A stretch of 64,000 nucleotides of DNA. Source: Pseudalkalibacillus decolorationis. GTDB taxonomy: Bacteria > Bacillota > Bacilli > Bacillales > Fictibacillaceae. Below, in pieces: positions 16,363-25,117 of the stretch; position 1 is the stretch's first letter; each line of letters starts with the position of its first letter. The notes below the pieces were generated by a model. That model saw only the letters and a program-made list of their open reading frames with translations. It ran no database searches and was not told where the DNA came from. The stretch spans positions 122,161 to 186,160 of the forward strand of contig NZ_JANHJQ010000003.1 of NCBI RefSeq assembly GCF_024609785.1. Direction: 5' to 3'. The position numbers were made by a program, and so were the translations under genes.

Positions 16363-17790
16363 ATGGGTAATCAATTAAAAAGAACGGTTGGGTTATGGCC
16401 TGCAATTGCAACGGTTGTAGGTATTGTTGTCGCCTCCTCTGCAATGGTTTCTTTAGGCCAAGGCTTTGGAATTGCCGGACCCGGTTTTATTATAGCCATG
16501 GTTGTTGCAATGGTATTGAATTTATTTGTGGCCTTTTCATTTGCAGAACTCTCATCAATCATTCCACGTGCAGGTGGTATTAACCATTATACACTTCCTA
16601 CTATGGGCCCTTTCATAGGGATGGTTTCTGTTATTAGTGGCTATGTGTTGGTGAATATGTTTGCCGGGAGTGCAGAAGCTCATATTGCTGGTACAGTTAT
16701 TCATGACATCTTTGCCCCTTCTGTCCCTCCACTCTTCATTTCGATTTCCCTAATCGTTATATTATGTTTAATTAATATACGCGGGATAGAATTTTATAGC
16801 TGGGCACAAATGATTTTAACAGGGGTTATGATTCTTTCATTGGTTGTTATTGGAATTATTGGACTGACAGGTACAGGCAGCGGTGAACCGATCAAAACAT
16901 CACTGGAATTTAATTCAATGGGGTGGGGAGTACTTGGATTATCAGCATTAGCGTTTTGGTTGTTTGTTGGAATAGAATTTGTTTGCCCAATGGCGGAAGA
17001 AATAAAGAAACCAAAGTTATACATTCCTTTGTCCATGATCATGGGACTTTTAATTATTTTAGTGGCTGATTTTATTTTTGGAAACGCTGCCATTCAATAT
17101 GTATCTTTAGACATTTTAGCGGGATCAGGAGCTCCACATGTTGAGGCATCTACGGCCATTTTAGGAAGAACAGGTCAAATTTGGATTGGGATTGTTACCG
17201 TCTTTGCGACAGGAAGTACAATCAACACTCTTATTTGTGCAATTCCACGAATGCTTTATTCTATGGCAAAAAGAGGTCAAATGCCAAAAATATTTGGTAA
17301 GTTAAATAAATGGGGAAGCCCATGGGTCGGTATTGTATTCATGTCCAGCCTATTTCTCATTTTCCTCATTGTCGGCGTTACAGGGTCTAGCTCCATCACT
17401 ACCTTTATATTAGCCGGAGCCTTTTGTTGGATGATTACCTATATCATTGCTCATTTAAATGTAATCATCATGCGTTTTAAGTATCCAAATGTGAAAAGAA
17501 CGTTTAAGTCACCCTTCGGAATCACCTTTCAAATTATTGGGATCATAGGAATTGTATATATGATGCTCAACATATTCCCAGATCCCGTTGTAAAAGCTCA
17601 AATCTATCAATATGCGTTCGTTTTTTTAGTAATTACGATTACTTATTCAGCTTTTTGGGTGAAATTTGCAATGAAACAGAAACTCTTTAAAATTACGCCT
17701 TTAGAAGAGCTTTTAAAAGAAAAGACTGAATATTCGGAGGAATATGTAGCTTCGTCTATAGATGAGGAGGATTATGATGAATCGAAATAA
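16363..17790 (+). CDS. APC-superfamily amino acid/amine permease
   Basis: 475 residues with about 12 membrane spans. It begins with the family pattern VGLWPAIATVVGIVVASS and has SFAELSSIIPRAGGINHY in the TM2 region. Moves an amino acid or amine across the cell membrane with protons or by exchange. TTAGGTGG stands before the ATG. The position behind the aminotransferase/deacetylase genes suggests it imports their substrate. The last 14 bases overlap the SDR gene. Confidence 0.9.
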   Translation: MGNQLKRTVGLWPAIATVVGIVVASSAMVSLGQGFGIAGPGFIIAMVVAMVLNLFVAFSFAELSSIIPRAGGINHYTLPTMGPFIGMVSVISGYVLVNMFAGSAEAHIAGTVIHDIFAPSVPPLFISISLIVILCLINIRGIEFYSWAQMILTGVMILSLVVIGIIGLTGTGSGEPIKTSLEFNSMGWGVLGLSALAFWLFVGIEFVCPMAEEIKKPKLYIPLSMIMGLLIILVADFIFGNAAIQYVSLDILAGSGAPHVEASTAILGRTGQIWIGIVTVFATGSTINTLICAIPRMLYSMAKRGQMPKIFGKLNKWGSPWVGIVFMSSLFLIFLIVGVTGSSSITTFILAGAFCWMITYIIAHLNVIIMRFKYPNVKRTFKSPFGITFQIIGIIGIVYMMLNIFPDPVVKAQIYQYAFVFLVITITYSAFWVKFAMKQKLFKITPLEELLKEKTEYSEEYVASSIDEEDYDESK

Positions 17791-18565
17791 TAATGAACGA
17801 CCCGTTGTACTCGTTACGGGGGGCGGATCAGGTATTGGCGCTGCTGCCGCTCGAAAATTGTCGGAAACTCATCACGTTTTCATATGTGGCAGGAGACTTA
17901 ATCGTATAGAAGATGTTGCCGCTGAAATAAACGGTACTGCTATTCAAGCGGATGTTGGAAATGAAAATGAGGTTGACAATCTAATTAACAAAATAATGGC
18001 AGATTTCGGGAGACTAGATGCACTGGTATTAAATGCAGGTATACATCATGAGGGAAAAGTGACTGAAACTAGTATTGAAGACTGGGAGAAAGTCTTACGT
18101 ATTAATCTTACTTCAGGATTTCTAGTTGCAAAAGCTGCATTACCTTATTTATCACTAAATAGAGGATCAATTGTAACAATTTCATCTGTTGGAGGACTGA
18201 GAACGGCACCTTCAGTGCCGGCTTACTGTACCTCAAAGGCTGGTATCATTGCACTTACTCAGTCGATCGCTCTAGATTATGCGGAGAAGAATGTCAGAGC
18301 AAATGTAGTATGTCCTGGCTGGGTGAAAACGGAAATGGCTAATGAAGAAATGGGAAACTTAGCTAAAGAATCCGGTGAAACAGTAGAACAAGCTTATGAG
18401 CGGGTAACTAACTTAATTCCAGCTCGTCGTCCATCTAACCCGGAGGAGGTAGCAAATACTGTTGCATGGTTAATTTCATCTGACGCTTCTTCCATCACAG
18501 GAGCTGTAGTTCCAGTTGATGGTGGATCGTTAATTGTTGATATAGGTATGGCTGCCTTTATGTGA
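17777..18565 (+). CDS. SDR-family NAD(P) oxidoreductase
   Basis: About 262 residues of classical short-chain dehydrogenase: TGGGSGIG cofactor motif, NAG (LVLNAGIHHEG), catalytic Ser in ISSVGGL and YCTSKAG for the Tyr-Lys pair. C-terminal PVDGGSLI is typical. An ATG at 17762 is open but overlaps the GAGGAGG ribosome site, so ATG 17777 (or 17774) is the likely start. Overlaps the permease gene. Probably interconverts a hydroxy and a keto group of the imported compound; substrate unknown. Confidence 0.88.
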   Translation: MNRNNNERPVVLVTGGGSGIGAAAARKLSETHHVFICGRRLNRIEDVAAEINGTAIQADVGNENEVDNLINKIMADFGRLDALVLNAGIHHEGKVTETSIEDWEKVLRINLTSGFLVAKAALPYLSLNRGSIVTISSVGGLRTAPSVPAYCTSKAGIIALTQSIALDYAEKNVRANVVCPGWVKTEMANEEMGNLAKESGETVEQAYERVTNLIPARRPSNPEEVANTVAWLISSDASSITGAVVPVDGGSLIVDIGMAAFM

Positions 18566-18643
18566 TGGGGTGCGTGTCAGCCTTTGCCGGATGGATATTA
18601 TGACTAACGGTAACGGTAAATTTTACTAGGGGGAAACATAATT

Positions 18644-19900
18644 GTGGATAATACCCATTCACGTTTTTATGAATATTGGTTAGTGGCTCTTATGTTTTTG
18701 GCGTGGGGATTCGTTTTTTTAGACCGAACAGCACTATCTTATATAGTTCCTTCTCTAGTCGAGGACCTAAATTTAACTAATGGAGAAATTGGCCAAATTA
18801 ATATGTGGCAAACCATTGGTTATGCAATAGCTGGACCATTAATTGGAATCCTATCCGATAGAACTGGAAAAAGAAAGTCATTTTTGGTTGGAGCCATCAT
18901 TGCAACTTCTGTTTTCTCAGCCTTATCAGCACTAGCGAATTCTTACGCTTCTTTAGTAATAGTACGATTCCTGGTAGGGATAAGTGAAGGACCTATATTA
19001 CCGTTGGCGATGACCATGGTAGCTATAGCATCAGCTAAAGGACGTTTTGGAAGAAATGCTGGAATTGTTAATTCAGGGGTTGCGGTTATCTCAAGTACCC
19101 TTGGTCCAATTTTAGTGACGCAACTTGTTTCAATTACCAATTGGCATTGGGCGTTCATAATAGTAAGTGTTCCAAGTTTTATTTTAGCATTTTTAATCTG
19201 GAAATTTACGACCGAAGTACAACCTTCAAAAGTGGACAGAAAGGAAAAACAAGAAAAAACTAGGGTTAATTATCTTCAGATTCTAAAGTATAGAAACGTT
19301 GTTGTAAGTCTCTTCATTTCTGTTTGTTGTATGGCTGGTTTATGGATATTATATTCATTTGCTCCACTATATTTAACTTCAGTAGGGAAGTTTTCACTTG
19401 GGAAAATGGGATTGATCATGTCATCAATGGGAATTGTGGCCATTTTAACGACTATTGGTGTTCCACTTTTTTCTGATTATTTTGGCAGGAAAACAGCATT
19501 GATTTTGTTTTCCTTTTTAGCTGTTTTAGCTCCTGTTGGTTTATATTTATTCCCAAGCGGATGGGGTGGCAGCGGAGCGTTAATTATATTTGGGGGGATT
19601 TTAGGTTCCATTGCCCCTATTTATATGAATATTATTCCGGAGGAAACGATGCCTGTTCATTTAACGGCAACTACTAGTGCTTTTATTATTGGAGTAGGCG
19701 AAGTGATAGGTTCATTCATATTAGGGGGAGCAGGTACACTTGCAGATTCCTTTGGGTTGTCTTTTGTGATGATAGTAGCAGCGGCAGCAGCATTAATCAT
19801 GGCAATATTAGGATTTGGTTTGATTGAGACAAACCCGCGTAAAAAACTAAAAAAATCATCAAAAGAAATAGTAGAAAGAGAAGTAGTCGAATCAAAGTAA
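18644..19900 (+). CDS. MFS transporter
   Basis: 418 residues, about 12 spans. Major-facilitator loop motif GILSDRTGKRKS after TM2 and VPLFSDYFGRKT in the second half. GTG start after AGGGGG. Looks like an anion/organic-acid carrier. Follows the SDR by 78 bp and may belong to the same unit. Confidence 0.88.
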   Translation: MDNTHSRFYEYWLVALMFLAWGFVFLDRTALSYIVPSLVEDLNLTNGEIGQINMWQTIGYAIAGPLIGILSDRTGKRKSFLVGAIIATSVFSALSALANSYASLVIVRFLVGISEGPILPLAMTMVAIASAKGRFGRNAGIVNSGVAVISSTLGPILVTQLVSITNWHWAFIIVSVPSFILAFLIWKFTTEVQPSKVDRKEKQEKTRVNYLQILKYRNVVVSLFISVCCMAGLWILYSFAPLYLTSVGKFSLGKMGLIMSSMGIVAILTTIGVPLFSDYFGRKTALILFSFLAVLAPVGLYLFPSGWGGSGALIIFGGILGSIAPIYMNIIPEETMPVHLTATTSAFIIGVGEVIGSFILGGAGTLADSFGLSFVMIVAAAAALIMAILGFGLIETNPRKKLKKSSKEIVEREVVESK

Positions 19901-20035
19901 TTAACAGTTTTTTAATTCAAATAACGGCGAATATATCAAACTATTGGGATGTTTAAAAACCTTTTAACTCTTGAATCGCTACAGGATAGGCTGGGTACTT
20001 GTCTACTGTTTCACACGAAATTGAGTAAATATGAG

Positions 20036-20080
20036 AAGCAGCCAACGCTTTCTTAAAAAAGCGCTTGGCTGCTTGTTTAT
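20036..20080 (+). terminator. Rho-independent terminator
   Basis: AAGCAGCCAA-C-GCTTT pairs with AAGCG-C-TTGGCTGCTT and a T-rich tail follows. It closes the unit ending with the MFS gene at 19900. Confidence 0.75.
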
Positions 20081-20142
20081 CTCTTGTTCGGGAACATTTC
20101 TTGTAATCGAGTGACCATTACTATCCTAATAGTCCTTTTTTT

Positions 20143-20234
20143 CACGTTAAGAAAGTATAAAAATACTTTCTATAGTATAAGTGCAACTAAGGCGATCGCC
20201 AGCGCTAAAGCTTGGTGCTAGCCAAGTTTTCTTT
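20143..20234 (+). repeat. Type-1 structured repeat, copy B
   Basis: Same layout as copy A: AGAAAGTAT/ATACTTTCT hairpin, a central GGCGATCGCC palindrome, then CTTGGTGCTAGCCAAG-TTTTCTTT. It ends 6 bp from the stop of the minus-strand MFS gene at 20241. Confidence 0.85.
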
Positions 20235-20240
20235 ACGTAA

Positions 20241-21476
20241 TTACTGTGCAGATGCTTCGTATTCTTGATTATCCACCGATTGTTCCTCGTGCTTGATCGA
20301 CAGGGCTCCGAGGATTGACACTAGTGCTGATGCAATCAGGAACCAGAAAGCTGCGCTGTACGTACCGGTTGCGCTGATTAATAAACCCATAACCAATGGA
20401 GCTATGAAACCCGCAGCCTGCGCTCCCATATTGACCATTCCCATTGCCGAACCAATTGCTTTTTTGGACAACATTTTATGCGGTAGAGAGAAGGCGACTG
20501 TAAAGGCAGTTGTTTTAAAGATAATGCATAAATTCCAGTAAATCATAGCGGGTATAAGCGATGTCGTTGTAAACATCAAATATAAGAATATGGTGGAGAT
20601 AATCATTCCGATAGCGGCGAAATACTTTTCACGATTCACAAAAAATTTTTCCAATATCGGACCGCTTACAACGACAGCGAGACCGCCTAAAATGCCTGGT
20701 AGGGAAGCTGCAAATCCTATTGCAAGTATGTCCATTCCCCGTACATCTGACAAATAGGTAGGCATCCATGTGGCAAGACCCCAGTTGACAATGCCTGCAC
20801 CAAACCACATAATGACAATTTTCCACAGCGCCGCGTTCCTTAACAATTCCTTTAATGGTACTTTATTTGTCATTTTCATTTCATCCGATGTGCCCGACTG
20901 ATTCGGGGGACGAAATTTAAACCAAAATACGAGGGCCATTAAAATGCCAACGGCTCCAATAATAACGAACATCATTCTCCATCCAAACCAAATCAACATC
21001 GGGGCAGCCACTAATGGGGCAAGGGCAATACCAAAATAATTGGATGACATCATCGTCGCTGATGCTTTTGACCTTTCGTTCCTCGGGAAGAAGTCGGAAA
21101 TCCCTTTTTGACTTGCTGAAGGATAACCACCTTGCCCGATTCCGAAAAGAAAACGGATCACAATCAAAGAAACCAACCCCCAGGCCAAACCTGTCATTAC
21201 AGTAAAAGCCGACCAAACGATAATAGACAAGAGCACAATTTTTCTTGACCCGAACTTATCACTTAACCAGCCGCCTGGAATTTGCATGATTGCATAGGCG
21301 AGAAAAAAACTGCTGAGAACAACACCCACTGTCGCCGGATCCAGATTGAAATCTTCCTTGATAGACACGATAGCGACACTCATAACCATTCGATCCAAAT
21401 AATCCAACAGCCAGCCTACGAATAATAGTCCAAGAATAAAATGTTTATTGGGAGCTTTTGCGGTAAAAGCCGACAT
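20241..21476 (-). CDS. MFS transporter, anion:cation symporter type
   Basis: 411 residues with about 12 spans. WLLDYLDRMVMSVAIVSI in TM1, GGWLSDKFGSRK in the loop after TM2 and RFLFGIGQGGYPSASQKGIS fit the ACS family, which carries hexuronates, phthalate and other organic acids. Last gene of a minus-strand unit with M42 and M20 hydrolases, so it may import an amino-acid conjugate they cleave, or its product. Similar to the MFS protein at 36198. Confidence 0.9.
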   Translation of the reverse strand: MSAFTAKAPNKHFILGLLFVGWLLDYLDRMVMSVAIVSIKEDFNLDPATVGVVLSSFFLAYAIMQIPGGWLSDKFGSRKIVLLSIIVWSAFTVMTGLAWGLVSLIVIRFLFGIGQGGYPSASQKGISDFFPRNERSKASATMMSSNYFGIALAPLVAAPMLIWFGWRMMFVIIGAVGILMALVFWFKFRPPNQSGTSDEMKMTNKVPLKELLRNAALWKIVIMWFGAGIVNWGLATWMPTYLSDVRGMDILAIGFAASLPGILGGLAVVVSGPILEKFFVNREKYFAAIGMIISTIFLYLMFTTTSLIPAMIYWNLCIIFKTTAFTVAFSLPHKMLSKKAIGSAMGMVNMGAQAAGFIAPLVMGLLISATGTYSAAFWFLIASALVSILGALSIKHEEQSVDNQEYEASAQ

Positions 21477-21538
21477 ATTTTTCCTCCTTCTATACCTTGA
21501 TATATCATTTGGCTCAATAAGAATTTCTTCCTACCTGT

Positions 21539-22666
21539 TTAAGGTTTTTCTTGATCAGTTGAATACCGATCCTTTATTTCAATAAAATTCAAATCCTTCT
21601 CCCCGTTGTGAAGGATGATCCCCTTAACAACTTTCAAAACACCTACTGCATCGTTTAAATTCAACAGTTCCACAGGGGAATGCGAATACCTCCGGGGTGT
21701 GGCTACAATTCCAAGTGGTACGCCACCATTCGTTAATGCTAATTTAGCCGCATCAGTTGTATAGGCATCTCCATTTAGTGTAAGGTACTGTATCGGTACA
21801 TTCGCTTCTTCCGATTGTTCCACTATGATTTCTCTTACCTTCGGATGAATGTACGTAAAAGCCATTGCGGCGACGCCGTCGGAAACAGGACAAGCGGGTC
21901 CTTTTCCAATGTAAACAGGGAGTGACTTTTCCGTGTCAATGTCCGGTACATCACCCGCTGGAATCGTGTCGAGAACGATGGCGTAATCTGGTTTGATCGT
22001 ATCACCTACCATCACAGCGCCTTGAAGCCCGACTTCTTCCCGAACCGTGACAACACCAAATAAGGTACCGGCAAAGTCATTACCTTTCAATTCATGGAAC
22101 AATTCGATTAAAATCGCGCAATTCACCCTGTTATCGATCGATTTCGTACAGATGAGGTCTTTATCATGCATTTCCATAAAATCACTTTGAAAAACAATGG
22201 GGTCTCCAACTTTAATACCCATGTTTTCCACCTGATGTTTTGATGCAGCGCCTACATCGACATAACATTCACGAACGGTTTTAACCCGCTTACTTTCTTC
22301 CGCTGTTTGCATGTGACCTGATTTCACACCAATGATACCTGGGATTTTATTTGTTGTAATCCATACTTTTCTTCCTTGTAATAGTGAGTCAGGAACTCCG
22401 CCAACCTTATCAAACACAATAAAACCATTCTCCAAGATGTTTTTGATACAAAAACCAACTTCGTCAGAGTGTGCAGATACCATTAAGTTAGGGCCAGGTG
22501 CTGTACCATTTTTAACTGCGATGACGTTACCGTTATTGTCCACTTTCACCTCATCGGCAATCAAAGACAGATGTTCATACAAATATTTGACGACTTCCTG
22601 TTCTGAACCGGAAACCCCAACCAATCCCGTTAAATCTCTAAGGCGATTTTTTATTCTTTCTTTCAT
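21539..22666 (-). CDS. M42-family metallopeptidase
   Basis: 375 residues. Metal-site blocks of the glutamyl aminopeptidase/deblocking peptidase family are seen: SAHSDEVGF, SIDNRVNC, TVREEVGLQGA (catalytic and ligand Glu), VLDTIPAGD and RYSHSPVELL. Normally a cytosolic, many-subunit aminopeptidase. Starts ~25 bp after the M20 gene, with GGGGGG before the ATG on its strand. With the M20 hydrolase it likely breaks an imported peptide or N-acyl amino acid. Confidence 0.9.
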   Translation of the reverse strand: MKERIKNRLRDLTGLVGVSGSEQEVVKYLYEHLSLIADEVKVDNNGNVIAVKNGTAPGPNLMVSAHSDEVGFCIKNILENGFIVFDKVGGVPDSLLQGRKVWITTNKIPGIIGVKSGHMQTAEESKRVKTVRECYVDVGAASKHQVENMGIKVGDPIVFQSDFMEMHDKDLICTKSIDNRVNCAILIELFHELKGNDFAGTLFGVVTVREEVGLQGAVMVGDTIKPDYAIVLDTIPAGDVPDIDTEKSLPVYIGKGPACPVSDGVAAMAFTYIHPKVREIIVEQSEEANVPIQYLTLNGDAYTTDAAKLALTNGGVPLGIVATPRRYSHSPVELLNLNDAVGVLKVVKGIILHNGEKDLNFIEIKDRYSTDQEKP

Positions 22667-22690
22667 GATTATGTTCCCCCCTTTTTGTAT

Positions 22691-23908
22691 TTAGACATTT
22701 GTTTCTATTTTTACGTGGTCAGGTTTGACTCCACCGTCGGAAAGATAATTGAAAACAGCCGAAATGAACAGCTTTCCGATTAGGAGCATTGAGCGCTCAT
22801 CGACGTCAAATTTCGGATGATGGTGTGGATAGGTTGCATTAATTTCATGGTTTTGACCGCCAACAACGAAAAATGTACCCGGTACTTCCTTAACGTAATA
22901 GGCGAAATCTTCTCCACCCATTACCTGTGGAACATGTATGACTTTTTCTTCATCTACAAGACACTTTGCCAGATCTTCCACCCTTTTTGCTTCTACCGGA
23001 TGATTCCACAATGGAGGATATCCCTTGGTGTATGTATAATGTGAAGTCGCCCCGGCCCCCTCACATGTTGATTTTGTGATTTGTCCAATCGCCTTCTCGA
23101 TTTGGTCTCTGATATCGTCATCAAACGTGCGTACCGTGCCGGTGATTTTTGCAGTATCTGGGATAACATTGAAAACTTGTCCCCCGTTAATTGAACCCAC
23201 CGTAACAACTGCTGGTTTTATCGGGTCAATACGTCTTGATACGATTTGTTGCAGGTTTGTAACCAGTTGACTCCCAAGTACAACCGGATCTACCCCAACA
23301 TGAGGCATTGCAGCATGTCCGCCTTTTCCAAAAATCTCAATTTCAAATGCATCGTACGCAGCCATGGCATGCCCTTCTCTGATACCTATTTGTCCTAGTG
23401 GCAAATTTGACATGACATGCGCCCCGTAAACCACGTCTACACCGTCAAGACAACCGTCTTCTATCATGAATTTGGCTCCGCCCGGAAGTTGTTCTTCTGC
23501 AAACTGATGAATAAAAATGACGGTACCTTCAATCTGATCCTTTACCTCACTAAGTACTTTTGCAACCCCGAGCAAAGCAGCGGTATGAAGGTCATGCCCA
23601 CAGGCGTGCATGACACCGGGTACACGGGATTTGTATTCAACTTCCTTTTCATCCTGGATAGGGAGGGCATCGAAATCAGCTCGTAAAGCTACTGTCTTAC
23701 CTGGTTTTTTACCTTTTAACACACCCACAACCCCTCTGCCGCCGACCCCGGTTCTTACTTCAAACCCAAGATCTATTAAAAAGTCAGCGACTTTTTTTGG
23801 TGTGTTTTCCTCTTGAAATGATAATTCAGGATACATATGGAGATCCCTACGAAATTTTACTAACTCCGGCTGTAATGTTTCGAGTTTCGCAAATAGTTTT
23901 GCAAACAT
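22691..23908 (-). CDS. M20-family amidohydrolase/peptidase
   Basis: About 405 residues, related to aminoacylase/hippurate hydrolase enzymes. HACGHDLHTAALLG, EEQLPGGAKFMIEDG, GAHVMSNLPLG and GGEDFAYYVKEVPG carry the metal ligands and the catalytic Glu. Cleaves N-acyl amino acids or their analogues in the cytoplasm. A GTG at 23917 is in frame but sits against the AAGGAA site; ATG 23908 has proper spacing. First gene of the minus-strand unit, divergent from the GntR regulator. Confidence 0.9.
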   Translation of the reverse strand: MFAKLFAKLETLQPELVKFRRDLHMYPELSFQEENTPKKVADFLIDLGFEVRTGVGGRGVVGVLKGKKPGKTVALRADFDALPIQDEKEVEYKSRVPGVMHACGHDLHTAALLGVAKVLSEVKDQIEGTVIFIHQFAEEQLPGGAKFMIEDGCLDGVDVVYGAHVMSNLPLGQIGIREGHAMAAYDAFEIEIFGKGGHAAMPHVGVDPVVLGSQLVTNLQQIVSRRIDPIKPAVVTVGSINGGQVFNVIPDTAKITGTVRTFDDDIRDQIEKAIGQITKSTCEGAGATSHYTYTKGYPPLWNHPVEAKRVEDLAKCLVDEEKVIHVPQVMGGEDFAYYVKEVPGTFFVVGGQNHEINATYPHHHPKFDVDERSMLLIGKLFISAVFNYLSDGGVKPDHVKIETNV

Positions 23909-23917
23909 TCGTATCAC

Positions 23918-24200
23918 TTCCTTTTAGTACTTTTTGTTATTTCTATAATAGGCTTTAAAAATAAGTTTGCTTAGAATCATGCGCTGTTCCCCCATTGATG
24001 TCGCCGACATGGTTTTATTACCCCCTTTGTTCACCACTCCAAACAGAACATCCGGTACAGTAGTCGGACCAATATCTCCAAAAAAACAAAGAAACCCTAG
24101 CAATATTCAATTAGACTGTACTGTTTGAATTGTAAAAGTGAAACACCGAGTATATGTCCCCCCTTTTTAAAAAAGCGCTTACAATTTGGCGATAATCAAC
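23918..24200. other. Divergent intergenic region, left half
   Basis: It must carry the promoter of the M20 unit (minus strand), but no convincing -35/-10 pair was found. AAAAGCGCTTACA at ~24173 vaguely resembles a cre site with mismatches. Nothing else is supported. Confidence 0.4.
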
Positions 24201-24210
24201 TGTCGACTGT
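24201..24210. promoter_or_regulatory. Candidate GntR operator, distal site
   Basis: TGTCGACTGT, matched exactly in inverted orientation by the site at 24313-24322. It lies between the regulator and the divergent M20 unit. Confidence 0.5.
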
Positions 24211-24276
24211 TTCTTATTCCTCATCATAGATAAAAAAACTTAGAAATGCAAACACTTTTTCAAATTTTCTAAATTC

Positions 24277-24305
24277 TTGAATAATGAATTGATTTGTTGT
24301 ACAAT
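24277..24305 (+). promoter_or_regulatory. Sigma-A promoter of the GntR gene
   Basis: TTGAAT (24277-24282), 17-bp spacer, TACAAT (24300-24305). The operator-like site begins 7 bp later. Confidence 0.75.
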
Positions 24306-24312
24306 TTAACCG

Positions 24313-24322
24313 ACAGTCGACA
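24313..24322. promoter_or_regulatory. Candidate GntR operator, proximal site
   Basis: ACAGTCGACA, the exact inverse of the 24201 site, over the predicted transcription start. This is the expected place for autorepression. Confidence 0.55.
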
Positions 24323-24346
24323 ATGGGAACGTTAGGAGGTCTTACT

Positions 24347-25030
24347 GTGAGTCCCCAAAATCTAAATCATAACGCATTATCTAATCATATTGCTGAACAC
24401 ATTACCGAACAAATTCTCACAGGAGAATTGCAGCCTGGGGACAAAATTGTTGAGAATACGTATGCTACCGAGTATGGAACGAGTCGTGCTCCGGTTCGTG
24501 AAGCCATATATCTCCTCACAATTGAGGGATTGGTTGAGCGAATTCCTAGAAGGGGAGCCGTTGTAAAAGAGCATACAGAAAACGAAATTTATGATTTACT
24601 CGAAATAAGAATCATGCTTGAATCCCTTGCCATGAAACGGATTAAGGAGAACGGGATCGACGAAGAGGTTCTGAAAAAAATGGGAACGTTATATCAGGAG
24701 ATGAGTGGGGAGAAAGATATAAAGCGTTACACCCAGCTTAATCATACCTTTCATCTGTGTTTTATTGAAATGAGCAAAAGTGAAACGATTAAGAAAATGT
24801 ACAACCGTTTAGAATTACCATTACTGAGGGTACAGAATATTTCTTTTGCAACTGAAGGAAATATAGTGAAGTCAGTTAGAGAACATTTTGCCCTTGTGAA
24901 TCTTCTTAAGGAAGGCAAAATAGAGAAAGCGACAACCGTCTTGCAGCAACATAACCAGGATGTAATCACAAGCATTCAAAAGCGACTTTTTGAGCAACAA
25001 AGCCAGGATCCCCAATATGATGTGTATTAG
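24347..25030 (+). CDS. GntR/FadR-family regulator (FCD domain)
   Basis: About 227 residues: GntR winged helix at ~8-75 (LQPGDKIVENTYATEYGTSR, APVREAIYLLTIEGLVER) and an all-helical FCD domain (LEIRIMLESLAM, LNHTFHLCFIEMS, VREHFALVNLLKEG) that usually binds a metal ion and a carboxylate effector. GTG 24347 follows AGGAGG by 7 bp and is preferred to the in-frame ATG at 24323. It stands between the M20/M42/MFS unit and the malonate decarboxylase operon, with GTCGAC sites on both sides, so it probably regulates one or both. Confidence 0.9.
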   Translation: MSPQNLNHNALSNHIAEHITEQILTGELQPGDKIVENTYATEYGTSRAPVREAIYLLTIEGLVERIPRRGAVVKEHTENEIYDLLEIRIMLESLAMKRIKENGIDEEVLKKMGTLYQEMSGEKDIKRYTQLNHTFHLCFIEMSKSETIKKMYNRLELPLLRVQNISFATEGNIVKSVREHFALVNLLKEGKIEKATTVLQQHNQDVITSIQKRLFEQQSQDPQYDVY

Positions 25031-25071
25031 AAGGAAGGGTAGAGTTACCTTCTTTCTTTAAAAATATATTT

Positions 25072-25079
25072 AGTCGACT
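25072..25079. promoter_or_regulatory. Candidate GntR site before the mdc operon
   Basis: AGTCGACT, a perfect 8-bp palindrome sharing the GTCGACTG core (25073-25080) with the sites at 24201 and 24313. It lies 46 bp before mdcH. A weak hairpin with a T-run (about 25028-25060) precedes it and may end the regulator transcript. Confidence 0.4.
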
Positions 25080-25117
25080 GACGACCAAATTGGTTCGTGT
25101 ACAGAAAGGACGATAAG

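Noticed and set aside
24168-24184. cre-like AAAAAGCGCTTACA upstream of the GntR gene
   Set aside because: Two mismatches at conserved positions; kept only as a remark.
24323-24346. ATG upstream of the GntR start
   Set aside because: The AGGAGG site lies after it and fits GTG 24347; this ATG also sits inside the operator region.
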